Shown here piece by piece: positions 53,096-63,037 of a stretch of DNA of 64,000 nt. The stretch is from Ahaetulla prasina (taxonomy: Eukaryota > Chordata > Lepidosauria > Squamata > Colubridae), in the NCBI RefSeq assembly GCF_028640845.1, contig NC_080541.1, forward strand, positions 4,532,435 to 4,596,434, in the 5' to 3' direction. The position numbers and the translations under genes are program-made. The notes under the pieces were generated by a model. That model had not been told where the DNA came from, made no database searches, and saw only the letters and a program-made list of their open reading frames with translations. Within the stretch, counting starts at the first letter, position 1, and each line of letters starts with the position of its first letter.

Positions 53096-53675
53096 TGTTG
53101 TGGCTCCAGCCCCCACTCCCCCCAGGAGAGTGAGGGGGAAGGGGCATCAGGGCTCCCCTCTGCAGGGCCGGCCTCTCTGGCTCAGCTCCAGGAGCCAGAG
53201 GAAGGCCAGGTGGAAGAGGTGACGAAGCCTCTGTCTCCTGTATTCCCCCCCTTGGTCCAGACCCAGCTGTGCACAATCAGTCCTGGTTAGATCCCAGGTT
53301 TCATAGACAAGAGAGGCGAGAACAATAGAAGAAGGGGTGGAGCAGGCCTAGAGAGTGCTGAGTCACAGAGCCATACCCCACAGGGTATAAAAGCAGGAGG
53401 GGCTGCTCTACTACTTTGTGACGGACAAAACAAACTGACTGGAGAACACTTGAGCTGAACTATTTGACTGAGCATTTGGCCTGGATTGCTGTTTGTTCCT
53501 GACTTCCTGGTTGCTCCAGTAACGAGCTTCTGTGACGCTGGCATCAGGGAAGATAAAGAAAACCTTGGCAGATGATTGCTGGTTTGCTGCCAGAGCTGAT
53601 AGCTGCTGTGGACTAAATTGCTGGCTAATTGAGTCAGTTCATGTGTCTCCCGGACTGAGCTGGGGGGACAGAACA
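53096..53675 (+). mobile_element. Solo LTR, copy 1
   Basis: 580 bp from TGTTGTGGCTCC to GGGGGGACAGAACA, with exact 5-bp target duplications CCCGC at 53091-53095 and 53676-53680. The promoter part has TGCTGAGTCA (53356-53365), an AP-1/NF-E2-type site, and TATAAAAG (53385-53392). No internal viral-type coding region adjoins it. The LTR class (endogenous retrovirus or Ty3-like) was not determined. Confidence 0.9.
53356..53392 (+). promoter_or_regulatory. LTR core promoter: TGCTGAGTCA plus TATA box
   Basis: TGCTGAGTCA, then a CCATACCCCACAGG spacer, then TATAAAAG. The same arrangement is kept in copies 2 (62749-62785) and 3 (complement of 60802-60841). Confidence 0.7.
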
Positions 53676-54039
53676 CCCGCATATGCATGCTAGTCATTTC
53701 AGGCTCTAGGGGCGGTGCTGATCTCTGTTTCAAAGCTGAAGAGACAGCACTGCCCGACAATGTCTCCGTGGTCATGTGGCTGGCATGACTCAACACCAAA
53801 GGGGCACGGAGCTCTGTTACCTTCCCACCAAAGGTGGTCCCTATTTTTCTACTTGCATTTTTTACATGCTTTCGAACTGCTAGGTTGGTAGAAGCTGGGA
53901 CAAGTCATGGGAGCTCACCCCATTAGGTGGTGCTAGGGATTCAAACTGCTGAACTGCCGACCTTCTGATCGACAAGCTCAGCGTCTTACCCACTAAGCCA
54001 GCATGTCCTTATATAGAGAGAGTCCCTGATACTATATAG

Positions 54040-54925
54040 ACAGCTCCAAACCATCAAGGGCAGGACAAGAAACAATGGGTGGAAGGTCATCCGATGGAGA
54101 GTCAACCTGGAAATAAGAAGGAAATTCTTGGCCATGAGGACAACCAGTGAAATATGAGCCAGCAGTGTGCAGCGGCAGCCAAAAAACCCGATCCTTTTTT
54201 GCATTAACAGAGGGATAAAATCAAGATCAAGTGAGGAACTAATACCACTCTATAAAGCCTTAGTAAGCCCACACCTAGAATACTGCATCCAGTTTTGGTT
54301 GCCACGATGTAAAAAGGATGTTGAGACTCTAGAAAAAGTGCATAAAAAACCAACAAAGATTATTATGGGACTGGAGGCTAAAACATATGAAGAACAGTTG
54401 CAGGGACTGGGCATGGCTAGTCTAGTGAAGAGAAGGACCAGAGGAGACAGGGTAGCATCTTCCAATATTTGAGGGGCTGCCACAGAGAGGAGGAAGGGGG
54501 TCAACCTGTTTTCCAAGGCCAGACAAGGAATAATGAATGGAAACTGATCAAGGAGAGATTCAACCTGAAAATAAGGAGAAATTTTCTGACAGTGAGAACA
54601 ATCAACCAGTGGAACAGCCTTCGGAAGTTGTAGGAGCTTCACCACTGGAAGTTTTCAAGCAGAGACTGGACTGCCACTTGTCAGAAATGGTGAAGGGTCT
54701 CCTGCTTGGGTGTGGGGTTGGACTAGATGACCTACAAGGTCCCTTCCAACTCTGTTAATTTGTGTCTTTATCTGTAATGGAAGAGGTGGCCTCCTGGAGT
54801 TGCGGGTGCTCCATCGCTGGAAGTTTTCAAGAAAAGATTGCAGAACCCAGGTGTCTGGGGTTGGCTTAAGAATAAGGGCTGGATTAGAAGACCTCCAAAG
54901 TCTCTTCCAGCCTGTGAGTCTATGA
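54040..54925 (+). mobile_element. CR1 LINE 3' part and a second CR1 end
   Basis: 54160-54470 encodes [60 protein letters not shown]. It ends at about 54765 with GACTAGATGACCTACAAGG. A further truncated end at 54775-54925 repeats CTCCATCGCTGGAAGTTTTC. Confidence 0.88.
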
Positions 54926-55030
54926 TCCTGAAAAGACCAGGCGGAAAAAAGCAGAGCTAAAGCAGTGGGCCCAAACTTTTGTCTTACCTACACAAGAAGT
55001 AAAACAACCGAAAGGCATTTCCTCACAATA

Positions 55031-55385
55031 CAGTAGTCTTCGACTTACAACAGTTCACTTCGTGACCATTCAAAGTTACGACGGCACTGCAGAAAGTGAC
55101 TTATGACCGTTATTTTACAGTCGCAGCACAAAAACAAAATTGAGATTCTTAGCTACGATGGTTCCAGGGTCCCCAGGGGGGTCACGCAATCCTCTTTTGC
55201 GACCTTCTGACCAATTTGGGGGAAGGAACCAGATTCGCTTAACGACCATGTTACTAACTTAAGAACGGCAGCAATTCGCTTAAGAACGGAGGCAGGAAAG
55301 GTCGTAAAATGGGGAAAATTCACTTAAGAACTGCCTCGCTTTGCAAAAGAAATTGTGGTCGTAAGTCGAGGACTCACCTGTAATG
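55031..55385. mobile_element. Foldback DNA element, TCGACTTAC type
   Basis: Left CAGTAGTCTTCGACTTACAAC, right GTCGTAAGTCGAGGACTCACC. Interior TGACCGTTATTTTACAG, AAGGTCGTAAAATGGGG. Confidence 0.8.
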
Positions 55386-55743
55386 CGACTTACCTTAGGT
55401 GCGATTCCACTCGAAAAACGAGGTGGGGGAAATCCCTTAAAACGGTATGAGAAAGGTAGGTTGAAAATCTCACCACAGCTGTGAATCACAACTCTGGTGA
55501 TCCCCCCCCCATCCTCATTTTCTACAATGGGCTCTTTCCTTGTCTATTTATCTTTCTCCTCCCATTAAGTGTGATTTTGGAAAAGCACCTGCTAAATGCA
55601 GTCTCTCTATTTCTTCCCTTTTCCGATTTTTTACTACCAAGTTTTCCTATCTGTTCTTCTCCTCTTTGCAATCCTTGTATTACGGATTTGGGCTTATTGA
55701 TTTCACAAAGTCTTCCTTGTTTTGTCTTGTCCCTATAACGAAA
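55386..55743. other. Intronic sequence, nothing recognised
   Basis: 55500-55740 is pyrimidine-rich, resembling an antisense L1-type purine-rich ORF, but no motif could be confirmed. Confidence 0.3.
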
Positions 55744-56414
55744 TACCGTATTTTTCAGAGTATAAGACACAGGTTAGTTTTTGGAGAGGAAAATAGGGGG
55801 GAAAAATCTGCCTACCAGGTATTCATCTGGTTAGTGTCCTTAGTGTAGTCAGCTTCTGCACATTAGTTTGCTGGTTTTTATCCCCTGCTTGGGGATTAAA
55901 AAAAAACAAAAACCAGCTTCTAAAGCACAGCTGATCTTTGGAGAGAGAAGCAATGAGAAAAACAGGCAAAGCACGGAGATTGCTTCACTCGCTAGCACCT
56001 CTTTAGGGCTGAAAAAAAGCTTCTAAAGCACAGCTGAGCATCGGAGGGAGCAGCAATGAGAAAAACAGGCAAAGCACAGAGATCGCTTCACTCGCTAGCA
56101 CCTCTTTAGGGCTGAAAAAAAGCTTCTAAAGCACAGCTGAGCATCGGAGGGAGCAGCAATGAGAAAAACAGGCAAAGCACAGAGATCGCTTCACTCGCTA
56201 GCACCTCTTTAGGGCTGAAAAAAAGCTTCTAAAGCACAGCTGAGCATCGGAGGGAGCAGCAATGAGAAAAACAGGCAAAGCACAGAGATCACTTCACTCG
56301 CTAGTGCCTCATTAGGGTTGAAAAAAAGCTACATTCGGAGTATAAGATACACCCAAATTTTCAGCCTCTTTTAGAAGGGAAAAAAGTGTATCTTATAGTC
56401 CAAAAAATATGTTA
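55744..56414. mobile_element. Terminal-inverted-repeat element with four 103-bp tandem units
   Basis: Left end TACCGTATTTTTCAGAGTAT plus AAGACAC; the complement of the right end reads TAACATATTTTTTGGACTAT plus AAGATACAC. Internal units start at about 55905, then exactly 56011, 56114 and 56217 (103-bp period). Each contains AGCTTCTAAAGCACAGCTGA, AACAGGCAAAGCACAGAGATC and CTCGCTAGCACCTC. Confidence 0.88.
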
Positions 56415-56426
56415 CATTAGTTATAA

Positions 56427-56665
56427 GAGCTGTGGTAGCGCAGTGGTCAGAATGTGGTACTGCAGGCTACTTCTGCTGACTGCCGGTTGCCTGCAGCTTG
56501 GCAGTTCAATCCGGACTGGCTCAAGGTTGACGCAACCTTCCATCCTTCTGAGGTCGATAAAATGAGGACCTGGATTGTTGGGGGCGAGAGGCTGACTCTG
56601 TACACCGCTTAGAGAGGGCTGTGAAGGACTGCGAAGCGGTATGTTAGTCTAAGGGCTATTGCAGG
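56427..56665 (+). mobile_element. tRNA-derived SINE, AAGCGGTATATAAG-tail type
   Basis: tRNA-like head AGCTGTGGTAGCGCAGTGG, box B GGCAGTTCAATCC, body CAAGGTTGACGCAACCTTCC and GACCTGGATTGTTGGGGGC. The tail CCGCTTAGAGAGGGCTGTG and GAAGCGGTATGTTAGTC differs from that of the L2-tail SINEs, although the body is shared. Confidence 0.9.
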
Positions 56666-57690
56666 CTGACTCTGTTCGTTGCCAAGAGTTCAATCCTGAC
56701 CAGCTCAAAGTTGATTCAGCTTCCATCCTTCCATGGTTGGTAAAACAATGACCCATTGTGGGCAATATTTGTCGTTGTTAGTTGCAAAGTCGTGTCTGAC
56801 CCATCGCGACCCCATGGACAACATTCCTCCAGGCCATCCTGTCCTCTACCATCCTCTGGAGTCCATTTAAACTCACGCCCACTGCTTCAGTGACTCCATC
56901 CAGCCACCTCGTTCTCTGTCGTCCCCTTCTTCTTTTGCCCTCAATCTTTCCCAGCATTAGGCTCTTCTCCAGTGAGTCCTTCTTTCTCATTAGGTGGCCA
57001 AAGTATTTCAGTTTCATCTTCAGGATCTGGCCTTCTAAAGAGCAGTCAGGGTTGATCTCCTCTAGAACTGACTTGTTTGTTCGCCTTGCAGTCCAAGGGA
57101 CTTGCAGGAGTCTTCTCCAGCACCAGAGTTCAAAGGCCTCAATTCTTTGGCGCTCAGCCTTTCTTATGGTCCAACCTTCACAGCCATACATTGCAACTGG
57201 GAAAACCATAGCTTTGACTATACGCACTTTTGTTGGCAGGGTGATGTCTCTGCTTTTTAGTACGCTGTCTAGATTTGCCATAGCTTTCCTCCCCAGGAGC
57301 AAGCGTCTTTTAATTTCTTGGCTGCAGTCCCCATCTGCGGTGATCTTGGAGCCCAGGAAAATAAAATCTGTCACTACCTCCATTTCTTCCCCATCTATCT
57401 GCCAGGAATTGAAAGGGACGGATGCCATGATTTTAGTTTTCTTAATGTTGAGTTTCAACCCAACTTTTGCACTCTCCTCCTTCACCCGCATCAAGAGACT
57501 CTTTAGTTCCTCTTCGCTTTCTGCCATTAGAGTGGTATCATCTGCATATCTGAGGTTGTTGATATTTCTTCCGGCAATCTTAATTCCAATTTTTGATTTA
57601 TCTAGCCCATATCTATACATATATAGGCAATATAGAAATTGCTTAGAGAGGGCTGTGAAGCACTGTGAAGCGGTATATAAGTCTACTTAT
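56666..57690 (+). mobile_element. tRNA-SINE (same type) split by a Bov-B LINE
   Basis: Left part 56666-56768 (CAAAGTTGATTCAGCTTCC … GGGCAATAT), right part 57626-57690 (GGCAATATAGAAATTGCTTA, GAGGGCTGTGAAGCACTGTG, AAGCGGTATATAAGTC). The repeated GGCAATAT is the target duplication of the Bov-B. Confidence 0.88.
56769..57625 (-). mobile_element. Bov-B (RTE) LINE 3' part with open reverse-transcriptase frame
   Basis: The minus strand is open from the 5' truncation to the natural stop at 56778 (281 codons). It begins GLDKSKIGIKIAGRNINNLR, then the RT catalytic box YADDTTLMAE, MASVPFNSWQIDGEEMEVVT, DFIFLGSKITADGDCSQEIK, CEGWTIRKAERQRIEAFELW, CWRRLLQVPWTARRTNKSVL, and ends VVHGVAMGQTRLCN. Endonuclease and most of the RT are missing. 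Flanked by GGCAATAT on both sides. The absence of stops suggests a young copy. Bov-B is a family known for horizontal transfer among squamates and mammals. Confidence 0.95.
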
Positions 57691-58433
57691 TGTTGCGATT
57701 GCTACCTGGTTGGTTTTGCCCAAATTCTGCTTATCGTTCGTGATAGATTCAAGCTTCAAGAAGTTTTGAAAAACCTGGGTGCCCTCTTCTTCTCTGGCTT
57801 CCTGAAGGTGAGCTTTCCATGCCCTAACAAGGACGTCTTAAAAGTCACACAAAAGTTAGACGTTCTGCTTCTTCCATTTCCCCGACAGGAGATAGATTGT
57901 CTTTCAAGGTCGTCCACATTTACTGACATAATCGTATCTGCCTAATGGCTCTTCCAGACCAAATCAATAGCACGCCAGTAATTAGATACGTTTAAATAAA
58001 CTCCATCACTTCGTACTATTAAAAGCGGTGTGTTTTATTTCCCCCTTCTCTCCCATCCTGAGCTCCCAAGAGGTGGGAGGCAAAAGGCAGCCCAGATCTC
58101 CGATGGTCACTTGTGAGAAGAGATGGGAGTGACATCCGTCTGCAGCCCATTTTTGGACCGATAGTTAAGCAAAGTGCCTTAATTGCCCAAATGCATTAAA
58201 ATCCGCGGCTTGAAAAAGAAAGCAGCTGCCAATTAGAAAGGAGTGCTTTGCTTAATGACGGGTTATTTAATACTCCTATGCTTTATGGGGAATTTATTGC
58301 ACACAATTAACCTGTGGAGATCGGCAGTAGAAGAACGGTGGAGGACATTGGGTGGTTTTAAGTGGGTGCAGAAGATATTCTTGAAAGGCGAGGCCTGTTT
58401 TATTATTTACCTGAATATATAAGCCACCCAGGA
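57691..58433. other. Intronic sequence, possible conserved non-coding DNA
   Basis: No repeat recognised. 57990-58340 is AT-rich, balanced sequence with TAATT/ATTA motifs (GTTATTTAATACTCCTATGC, AATTTATTGCACACAATTAA), of a kind often seen in conserved non-coding elements. That is a guess. Confidence 0.35.
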
Positions 58434-58685
58434 GTGGTGCGGTGGCCTAAAGGTGACGCTCTCGCCTCACAATCAGGAGGCTGTGAGTTCAATCCTAGGT
58501 AGAGGCAGATATTTCTCTTCTCTGGGCACAATGAGAATATATCTGCTGGATATAACTCCGCATTGGCAACAGAAAGGGCATCCGGCCAATAAACACTCTG
58601 CTAGCTCCATTCAGTTGCCCAGACTGAAATGAATTAATTCTCAGCTGTTTTAATGAAATATGTTTGTTCAGGACTAATTGTGCTT
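58434..58685 (+). mobile_element. tRNA-derived SINE, 'GGTGCGGTGGCC' type
   Basis: GGAGTGGTGCGGTGGCCTAA (box A region), GGCTGTGAGTTCAATCCTAG (box B), body GGGCACAATGAGAATATATC and GGCAACAGAAAGGGCATCCG. Confidence 0.75.
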
Positions 58686-58693
58686 GTAATCTC

Positions 58694-59250
58694 TAGAATA
58701 GAATAGAATAGAATAGAATAGAACAGAATTTTTTATTGACCCAATGTGATTGGACACAAAAGGAATTTGTCTCGATGTATATGCTCTCAGTGTACATAAA
58801 AGAAATAATAGAATAGAGTAGAGTAGAATAGAATGGAATGGAATGGAATGGAATAGAAATAGAATAGAATAGAATAGAATAGAATAGAATAGAATAGAAT
58901 AGAATAGAATAGAATAGAATAGAATTTTTTATTGACCAAGTATGACTGGACACACAAGGAATTTGTCTTGGTGCATAGGCTCTCAGTGTACATAAAAGAA
59001 AGAATAGAATAGAATAGAATAGAATAGAATAGAATAGAATAGAATAGAATAGAATAGAATAGAATAGAATTTTTTATTGGCCAAGTGTGATTGGACACAC
59101 AAGGAATCTATCTTGGGTTCAGATGCTCTCAGTGTACATAAAAGAAAAGATACCTTCATCAAGAATCATAAGGTACAACACTTAGTGATAGTCATAGGGT
59201 ACAAATAAGCAATCAGGAAACAATATCAATATAAATCGTAAGGATACTCA
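58694..59250 (-). mobile_element. CR1-L3 LINE tails (three) with (AATAG)n arrays
   Basis: Antisense tail blocks (TTATTGACCCAATGTGATTG; TTATTGACCAAGTATGACTG; TTATTGGCCAAGTGTGATTG) at 58732, 58928 and 59072, separated by (AATAG)n with drift to GAATG and GAGTA. The 3' UTR runs to about 59250. Confidence 0.9.
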
Positions 59251-59299
59251 TCCACAACAGCAGTCCATCACTGAATAATAGCGAGGCACGAACAAGCAT

Positions 59300-59445
59300 T
59301 AAGGACCTGAATAAGATTCTTCACTGGCAACATGAAGGGCATCCAGCCAATAAACACTCAGCTCCATTCAGTTGCCCAGACTTCACCCTTCAAGGGATTA
59401 TGGGGTCATAAAAAGGAGATGACAAGCAAGCATTAAGGACGCAGC
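59300..59445 (+). mobile_element. Fragment of the 58434-type SINE
   Basis: GGCAACATGAAGGGCATCCA, GCCAATAAACACTCAGCTCC, ATTCAGTTGCCCAGACTTC. Confidence 0.65.
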
Positions 59446-59656
59446 TGGCAAGGCTAACTTCAGTCCGCCGTTCCTTTCCCAGAAGTCCAATTTTTCATCC
59501 CTACTATTAAAACATTTCCTTCCCCCCAAAAAACCTGGGGTCAGGAACTACATATAATACCATCCTAAATATCCGCTACTGCAAGATATAAGTATCTCTC
59601 ATTCCTATTATGAAAAGTTCACGCTATTGCCATTTCAGGCCATTGCATGTGCCTTA

Positions 59657-60016
59657 AAGATAAAGGTAAAGGTTCCCCTCGCACAAACGTGCTAGTCATT
59701 GCCGACTCTAGGGGGTGCTGCTCATCTCCGTTTCAAAGCCGAAGAGCCAGCGCTGTCCAAAGACGTCTCCATGGTCATGTGGCCGGCATGACTCAACGCC
59801 AAAGGCGCATGGAACACTGTTGCCTTCCCACCAAAGGTGGTCCCTATTTTTTCTACTTGCATTTTTTACGTGCTTTCAAAACTGCTAGGTTGGCAGAAGC
59901 TAGGACAAGTAACAGGAGCTCACCTTGCTACACGGCAGCACTAGGGATTCGAACCACTGAGCTGCCGACCTTTCGATCGACAAGCTCAACGTCCTAGCCC
60001 CTGAGCCACCGCGTCC
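59657..60016 (-). mobile_element. Sauria-type tRNA SINE
   Basis: Antisense full-length copy: TAAAGGTTCCCCTCGCAC, GACTCTAGGGGGTGCTGCTC, CCAAAGGTGGTCCCTATTTT, GGGATTCGAACCACTGAGC, CTAGCCCCTGAGCCACCGCG. Confidence 0.92.
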
Positions 60017-60563
60017 TTAGGTATACGTTAAACACATCTCCAAATTGAAATGAGGGCCGTTGTAATTACAACCGGAAGGATTCCTTTTCAGAGAGCAGCT
60101 CATAAAAGCCACTTACCCTCTGCCCTCCCTCGGGTACATGAATGGCAGCTCTTGGTCTGTCTCCAAGTTGAACCCTCTTAATTTCAGAGCCGAGAATCTT
60201 TTCTGAAAACAAGCCGTTCTGTTTTGATCTCTGCGGTCGGGCGATGGATGAACGTTCTAATCAAACCGATTGCAGACATAAGGCAGAACTAATTACCTCC
60301 AGTGACTTCCACCAGGAAGAACACAAGTCCAATATTGGGAATCACAGGACTGATGCAGAAACAGTGATCTGTTTTTAACTTTAAAATGAGAAATCTACTT
60401 CTTGGACACGTTGGCATCTGTTCTTGCGGTGGCCTAGCCATAAATAATCGGCAGAAGACCCACTCAGATGCCACATAAACTATGGCATTCTGGGATTTGC
60501 GAGATGACACGGTGTGTGACCTTACTTGCCCTCAATGCATAATCTGTGCTGATAGGACTAGGG
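60017..60563. other. Intronic sequence, nothing recognised
   Basis: Single-copy-looking. No exon with ADGRB1-like N-terminal residues was found. Confidence 0.4.
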
Positions 60564-61400
60564 CAGTGATGGCTAACCTTGTTTTCCTCGGGTGCTGAAA
60601 CACCCATAATGCAATGCCCCTGTCGTGTCCCCCTCCCCCTCCGACGGCCGGGTCTGGGAAGTCTGTATCAAGCGTGGCCACGAAGCCTCTGCAGCTTTGC
60701 CAAATTCCTTTCAGAGTTCTCAGGCAGGCAGGAATCCAAGGTGTGACTTCAGCAAACCAGATGAGACTTTGCTTGACTCAAATTGCTTGACTCAAGCTGG
60801 TCTTTTATATAGGCCATGGGGTGTGGCTCCATGACTCAGCACTTATCCAGGCCTGCCCCTTTTGCTGATGTCGCCTCTCCATTCTCTGGAAGCGGGGATC
60901 CGTCCACTGTGACTTTCCGTCCTCCTGATCTGCTGCTGGCAATTCTAGCACGTGGCTGGCTTCGTGCTCACACGCTGTAGAAGGGAGGTTTGTTTGCTCA
61001 TTCCTGACATTCTGTCCGGGCATGGTGCCAGGACTGAGGGCTGGAGGTATGCCAGGCCATTCTTCTTCATTATCAGACTCTGACTTAGATAGCAGGAGAT
61101 GGGAGGGGCCCGGCTGCAGAGAGGAGGGTGGGCAATGCACAACAGCCCCCCATGCACCCTGCATCCCTGCGCATGTGTGCGTCCCTCTCCCCTTCGTGCC
61201 CCTCCTGGGACCAAAAATGGGCTGCAGCATGCGCGGCAGAGACCCAAAAATCAGCTGCCTGATGGGAGGTGCATGCTCATGTGTGGTGGAGTTGACCCAG
61301 GCGACTGCTCGCATGCCCATAGAGATGGCTCTCAAATTGTTGGAAATGTGGACAGAAACAGGGTACCTTCTATCACTCATGGTGGCTGTGTCCAAAATCG
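60564..61400. mobile_element. hAT-like element (CAGTGATGGCTAACC end) split by a solo LTR
   Basis: Left end CAGTGATGGCTAACCTTG at 60564, then GCACCCATAATGCAATGCCCC-like sequence. After the LTR it resumes with GCCCCCCATGCACCCTGC, CCTCCTGGGACCAAAAATGG. The right terminus is not clear. Confidence 0.6.
60621..61144 (-). mobile_element. Solo LTR, copy 3
   Basis: 524 bp, antisense on this strand: TGTCGTGTCCCCCTCCCC … GGGCAATGCACAACA. Exact 5-bp target duplications GCCCC at 60616-60620 and 61145-61149. On the minus strand it has TGCTGAGTCA (60832-60841), GGAGCCACACCCCATGG and TATAAAAG (60802-60809). This is the same transcriptional sense as ADGRB1. Confidence 0.88.
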
Positions 61401-61429
61401 GAAAAAAATATTGGGGGGGGGGAAAGTGA

Positions 61430-62065
61430 CTGCAGGAAATAACTGGTGTTCAACTGGAATTTACACCAGAATTGTTCCTTCTGGGGATAATGAGAAAAAC
61501 TTACGATAAGAAAACAAGACATATAACTATACATATAACAACTGTGGTCTTTGCGCAAGATTGGCCTTTGCCCAATGTTGGAAGGATGTAAAGACGCCCT
61601 CTGATGACTTAATAATTAAAACAATTTTTTTTTTACTGCGCTGAAATGGACAAACTTAACATTGGAATTGAAAGAAATGACAGATTTGGAATATTATGTA
61701 GAAATGGGAGAAATGGGAGAAATGGATTGAAAACAGAAAAATAAAACAGACTCAGGCATAGTAAGATATGATGAAGTAAAATGTAGAGAGTATAAAAACT
61801 GATGTGAAAATCAGGGGTCTCCAACCTTGGCAACTTGAAGACTTGTGGACTCCAACTCCCAGAATTCCTCAGCCAGCAAAGCTGGCTGAGCAATTCTGGG
61901 AGTTGATGTCCACAAGTCTTCAAGTTGCCAAGGTTGGAGATCCCTGGTGTAAATGGTCACAGTTCTGCACAAAAATTTCTTTTTTGTATTTCTGTATTGC
62001 ATTGTTGTATTCATGTTTTTGGTTTTGGTTTGTTTAAAAATTCATAAAATATGGTTTTAAAAAAA
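61430..62065 (+). mobile_element. L1 LINE 3' end split by a palindromic MITE
   Basis: Sense translation at about 61637-61730: CAEMDKLNIGIERNDRFGIL, CRNGRNGRNG, the L1 ORF2 C-terminus. The 3' UTR ends TAAAAATTCATAAAATATGG. The MITE at 61812-61946 interrupts it. Confidence 0.8.
61812..61946. mobile_element. Palindromic hAT-type MITE
   Basis: 135 bp, CAGGGGTCTCCAACCTTGGC … GCCAAGGTTGGAGATCCCTG. Target duplications GTGAAAAT (61804-61811) and GTGTAAAT (61947-61954) differ at one base. Confidence 0.92.
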
Positions 62066-62457
62066 TTAATTTTACCCAATTGAGGTGGGCATTCTTGTTC
62101 TCCAAAGGCCATAATCATTGCACCAACAAACGCTGTCTTTGGCTTTTGAACAGGTACTAATAAGCATTAAGTAGCAAGCTGGCAGTGCCACGCAGATTAC
62201 TATTCTACCCAGCTAAAAAATGCAAATTGCAGGTTGGGATCACAGAGGGTTATAATAACCATCCAGGTTTAATCATTAAAATACGGCAAGCGGAGTGGAA
62301 AAACCTGGAGCAGAGAGACTAGTCTGGATGCTGTACAAGTTGTATTTCGTCCGTCTTGGGGCTGGAGGTGGAGTCAAAGTTAGACGATCCATAATTACTT
62401 CCCTGCTTTCAAAGGAAAATTTCCAAGAGAAGATTTAGCCTCTGCAGCTTTCTAAAT
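62066..62457. other. Intronic sequence, nothing recognised
   Basis: Single-copy-looking sequence. It ends with TAAAT, the target duplication of the LTR that follows. Confidence 0.4.
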
Positions 62458-62987
62458 TGTTTTGTCTGCTCCCCCCCCCCGAGCTAGGCCCCCTACCAGA
62501 AAGTGACTTGGAAAGTGAGGGGGAAGGGCCATCAGGACTTACCTCGGGAGCACTGGCTTCCCTGGCTTAGCTCCAGGAGCCAGAAACAGGCCAGGTGGAA
62601 GAGATAACGAGGCCTCCGTCCCCTGACTCTTCCCCCCCAGGCCATGCCTCCAGATCCAGCTGATGGCAATCAGGCCTGGCTGGACCCTAGGTTTCGTAGA
62701 CAGGAGAGGCGGGAACAACAGAAGCAGGGGTGGGACAGGCCTAGGAAGTGCTGAGTCACGGAGCCACACCCCACAGGATATAAAACCAGTGAGGGCTGCT
62801 ATGTCTCTTCGTAACAAGCAAAATCAACTGCTTAGCTAGAGCTGAAGTGCTGTTTGTTCCTGGGAGACTCATCGGCATCAAGGGAGATAACAGAGTCACT
62901 TGGCATACACTCGCTAGTTTGCTGCCAGAGCTGATAGTGCTGACTAATTAAGCCATCGCTCGGACGGAGGTGAGGGGGGACAGAACA
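62458..62987 (+). mobile_element. Solo LTR, copy 2
   Basis: 530 bp from TGTTTTGTCTGC to GGGGGGACAGAACA, with exact 5-bp duplications TAAAT at 62453-62457 and 62988-62992. It shares most of copy 1: AGTGAGGGGGAAGGGCCATC, GCTCCAGGAGCCAGAAAC, GTGCTGAGTCACGGAGCC, TATAAAA (62779-62785), TTTGCTGCCAGAGCTGATAG. Confidence 0.92.
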
Positions 62988-63037
62988 TAAATGATGTTTC
63001 CTGGTATAGTTGCTTTTAAAATTCATAGGGGGAGGGA

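Larger units (their letters stand above)
53078..54005 (-). mobile_element. Sauria-type tRNA SINE split by a solo LTR
   Basis: Antisense SINE: 53078-53095 (AAGGTAAAGTTTCCCCCGC) continues at 53676 (CCCGCATATGCATGCTAG, CTCTAGGGGCGGTGCTGATC) to the tRNA end near 54005. The parts join exactly across the LTR's 5-bp duplication. Confidence 0.88.

Noticed and set aside
56890..57945. 351-codon plus-strand frame
   Set aside because: Antisense shadow of the Bov-B reverse transcriptase, whose real frame is on the minus strand with the YADD box.
60805..61395. 196-codon minus-strand frame
   Set aside because: Spans solo LTR copy 3 and flanking hAT sequence; no similarity to a known domain.
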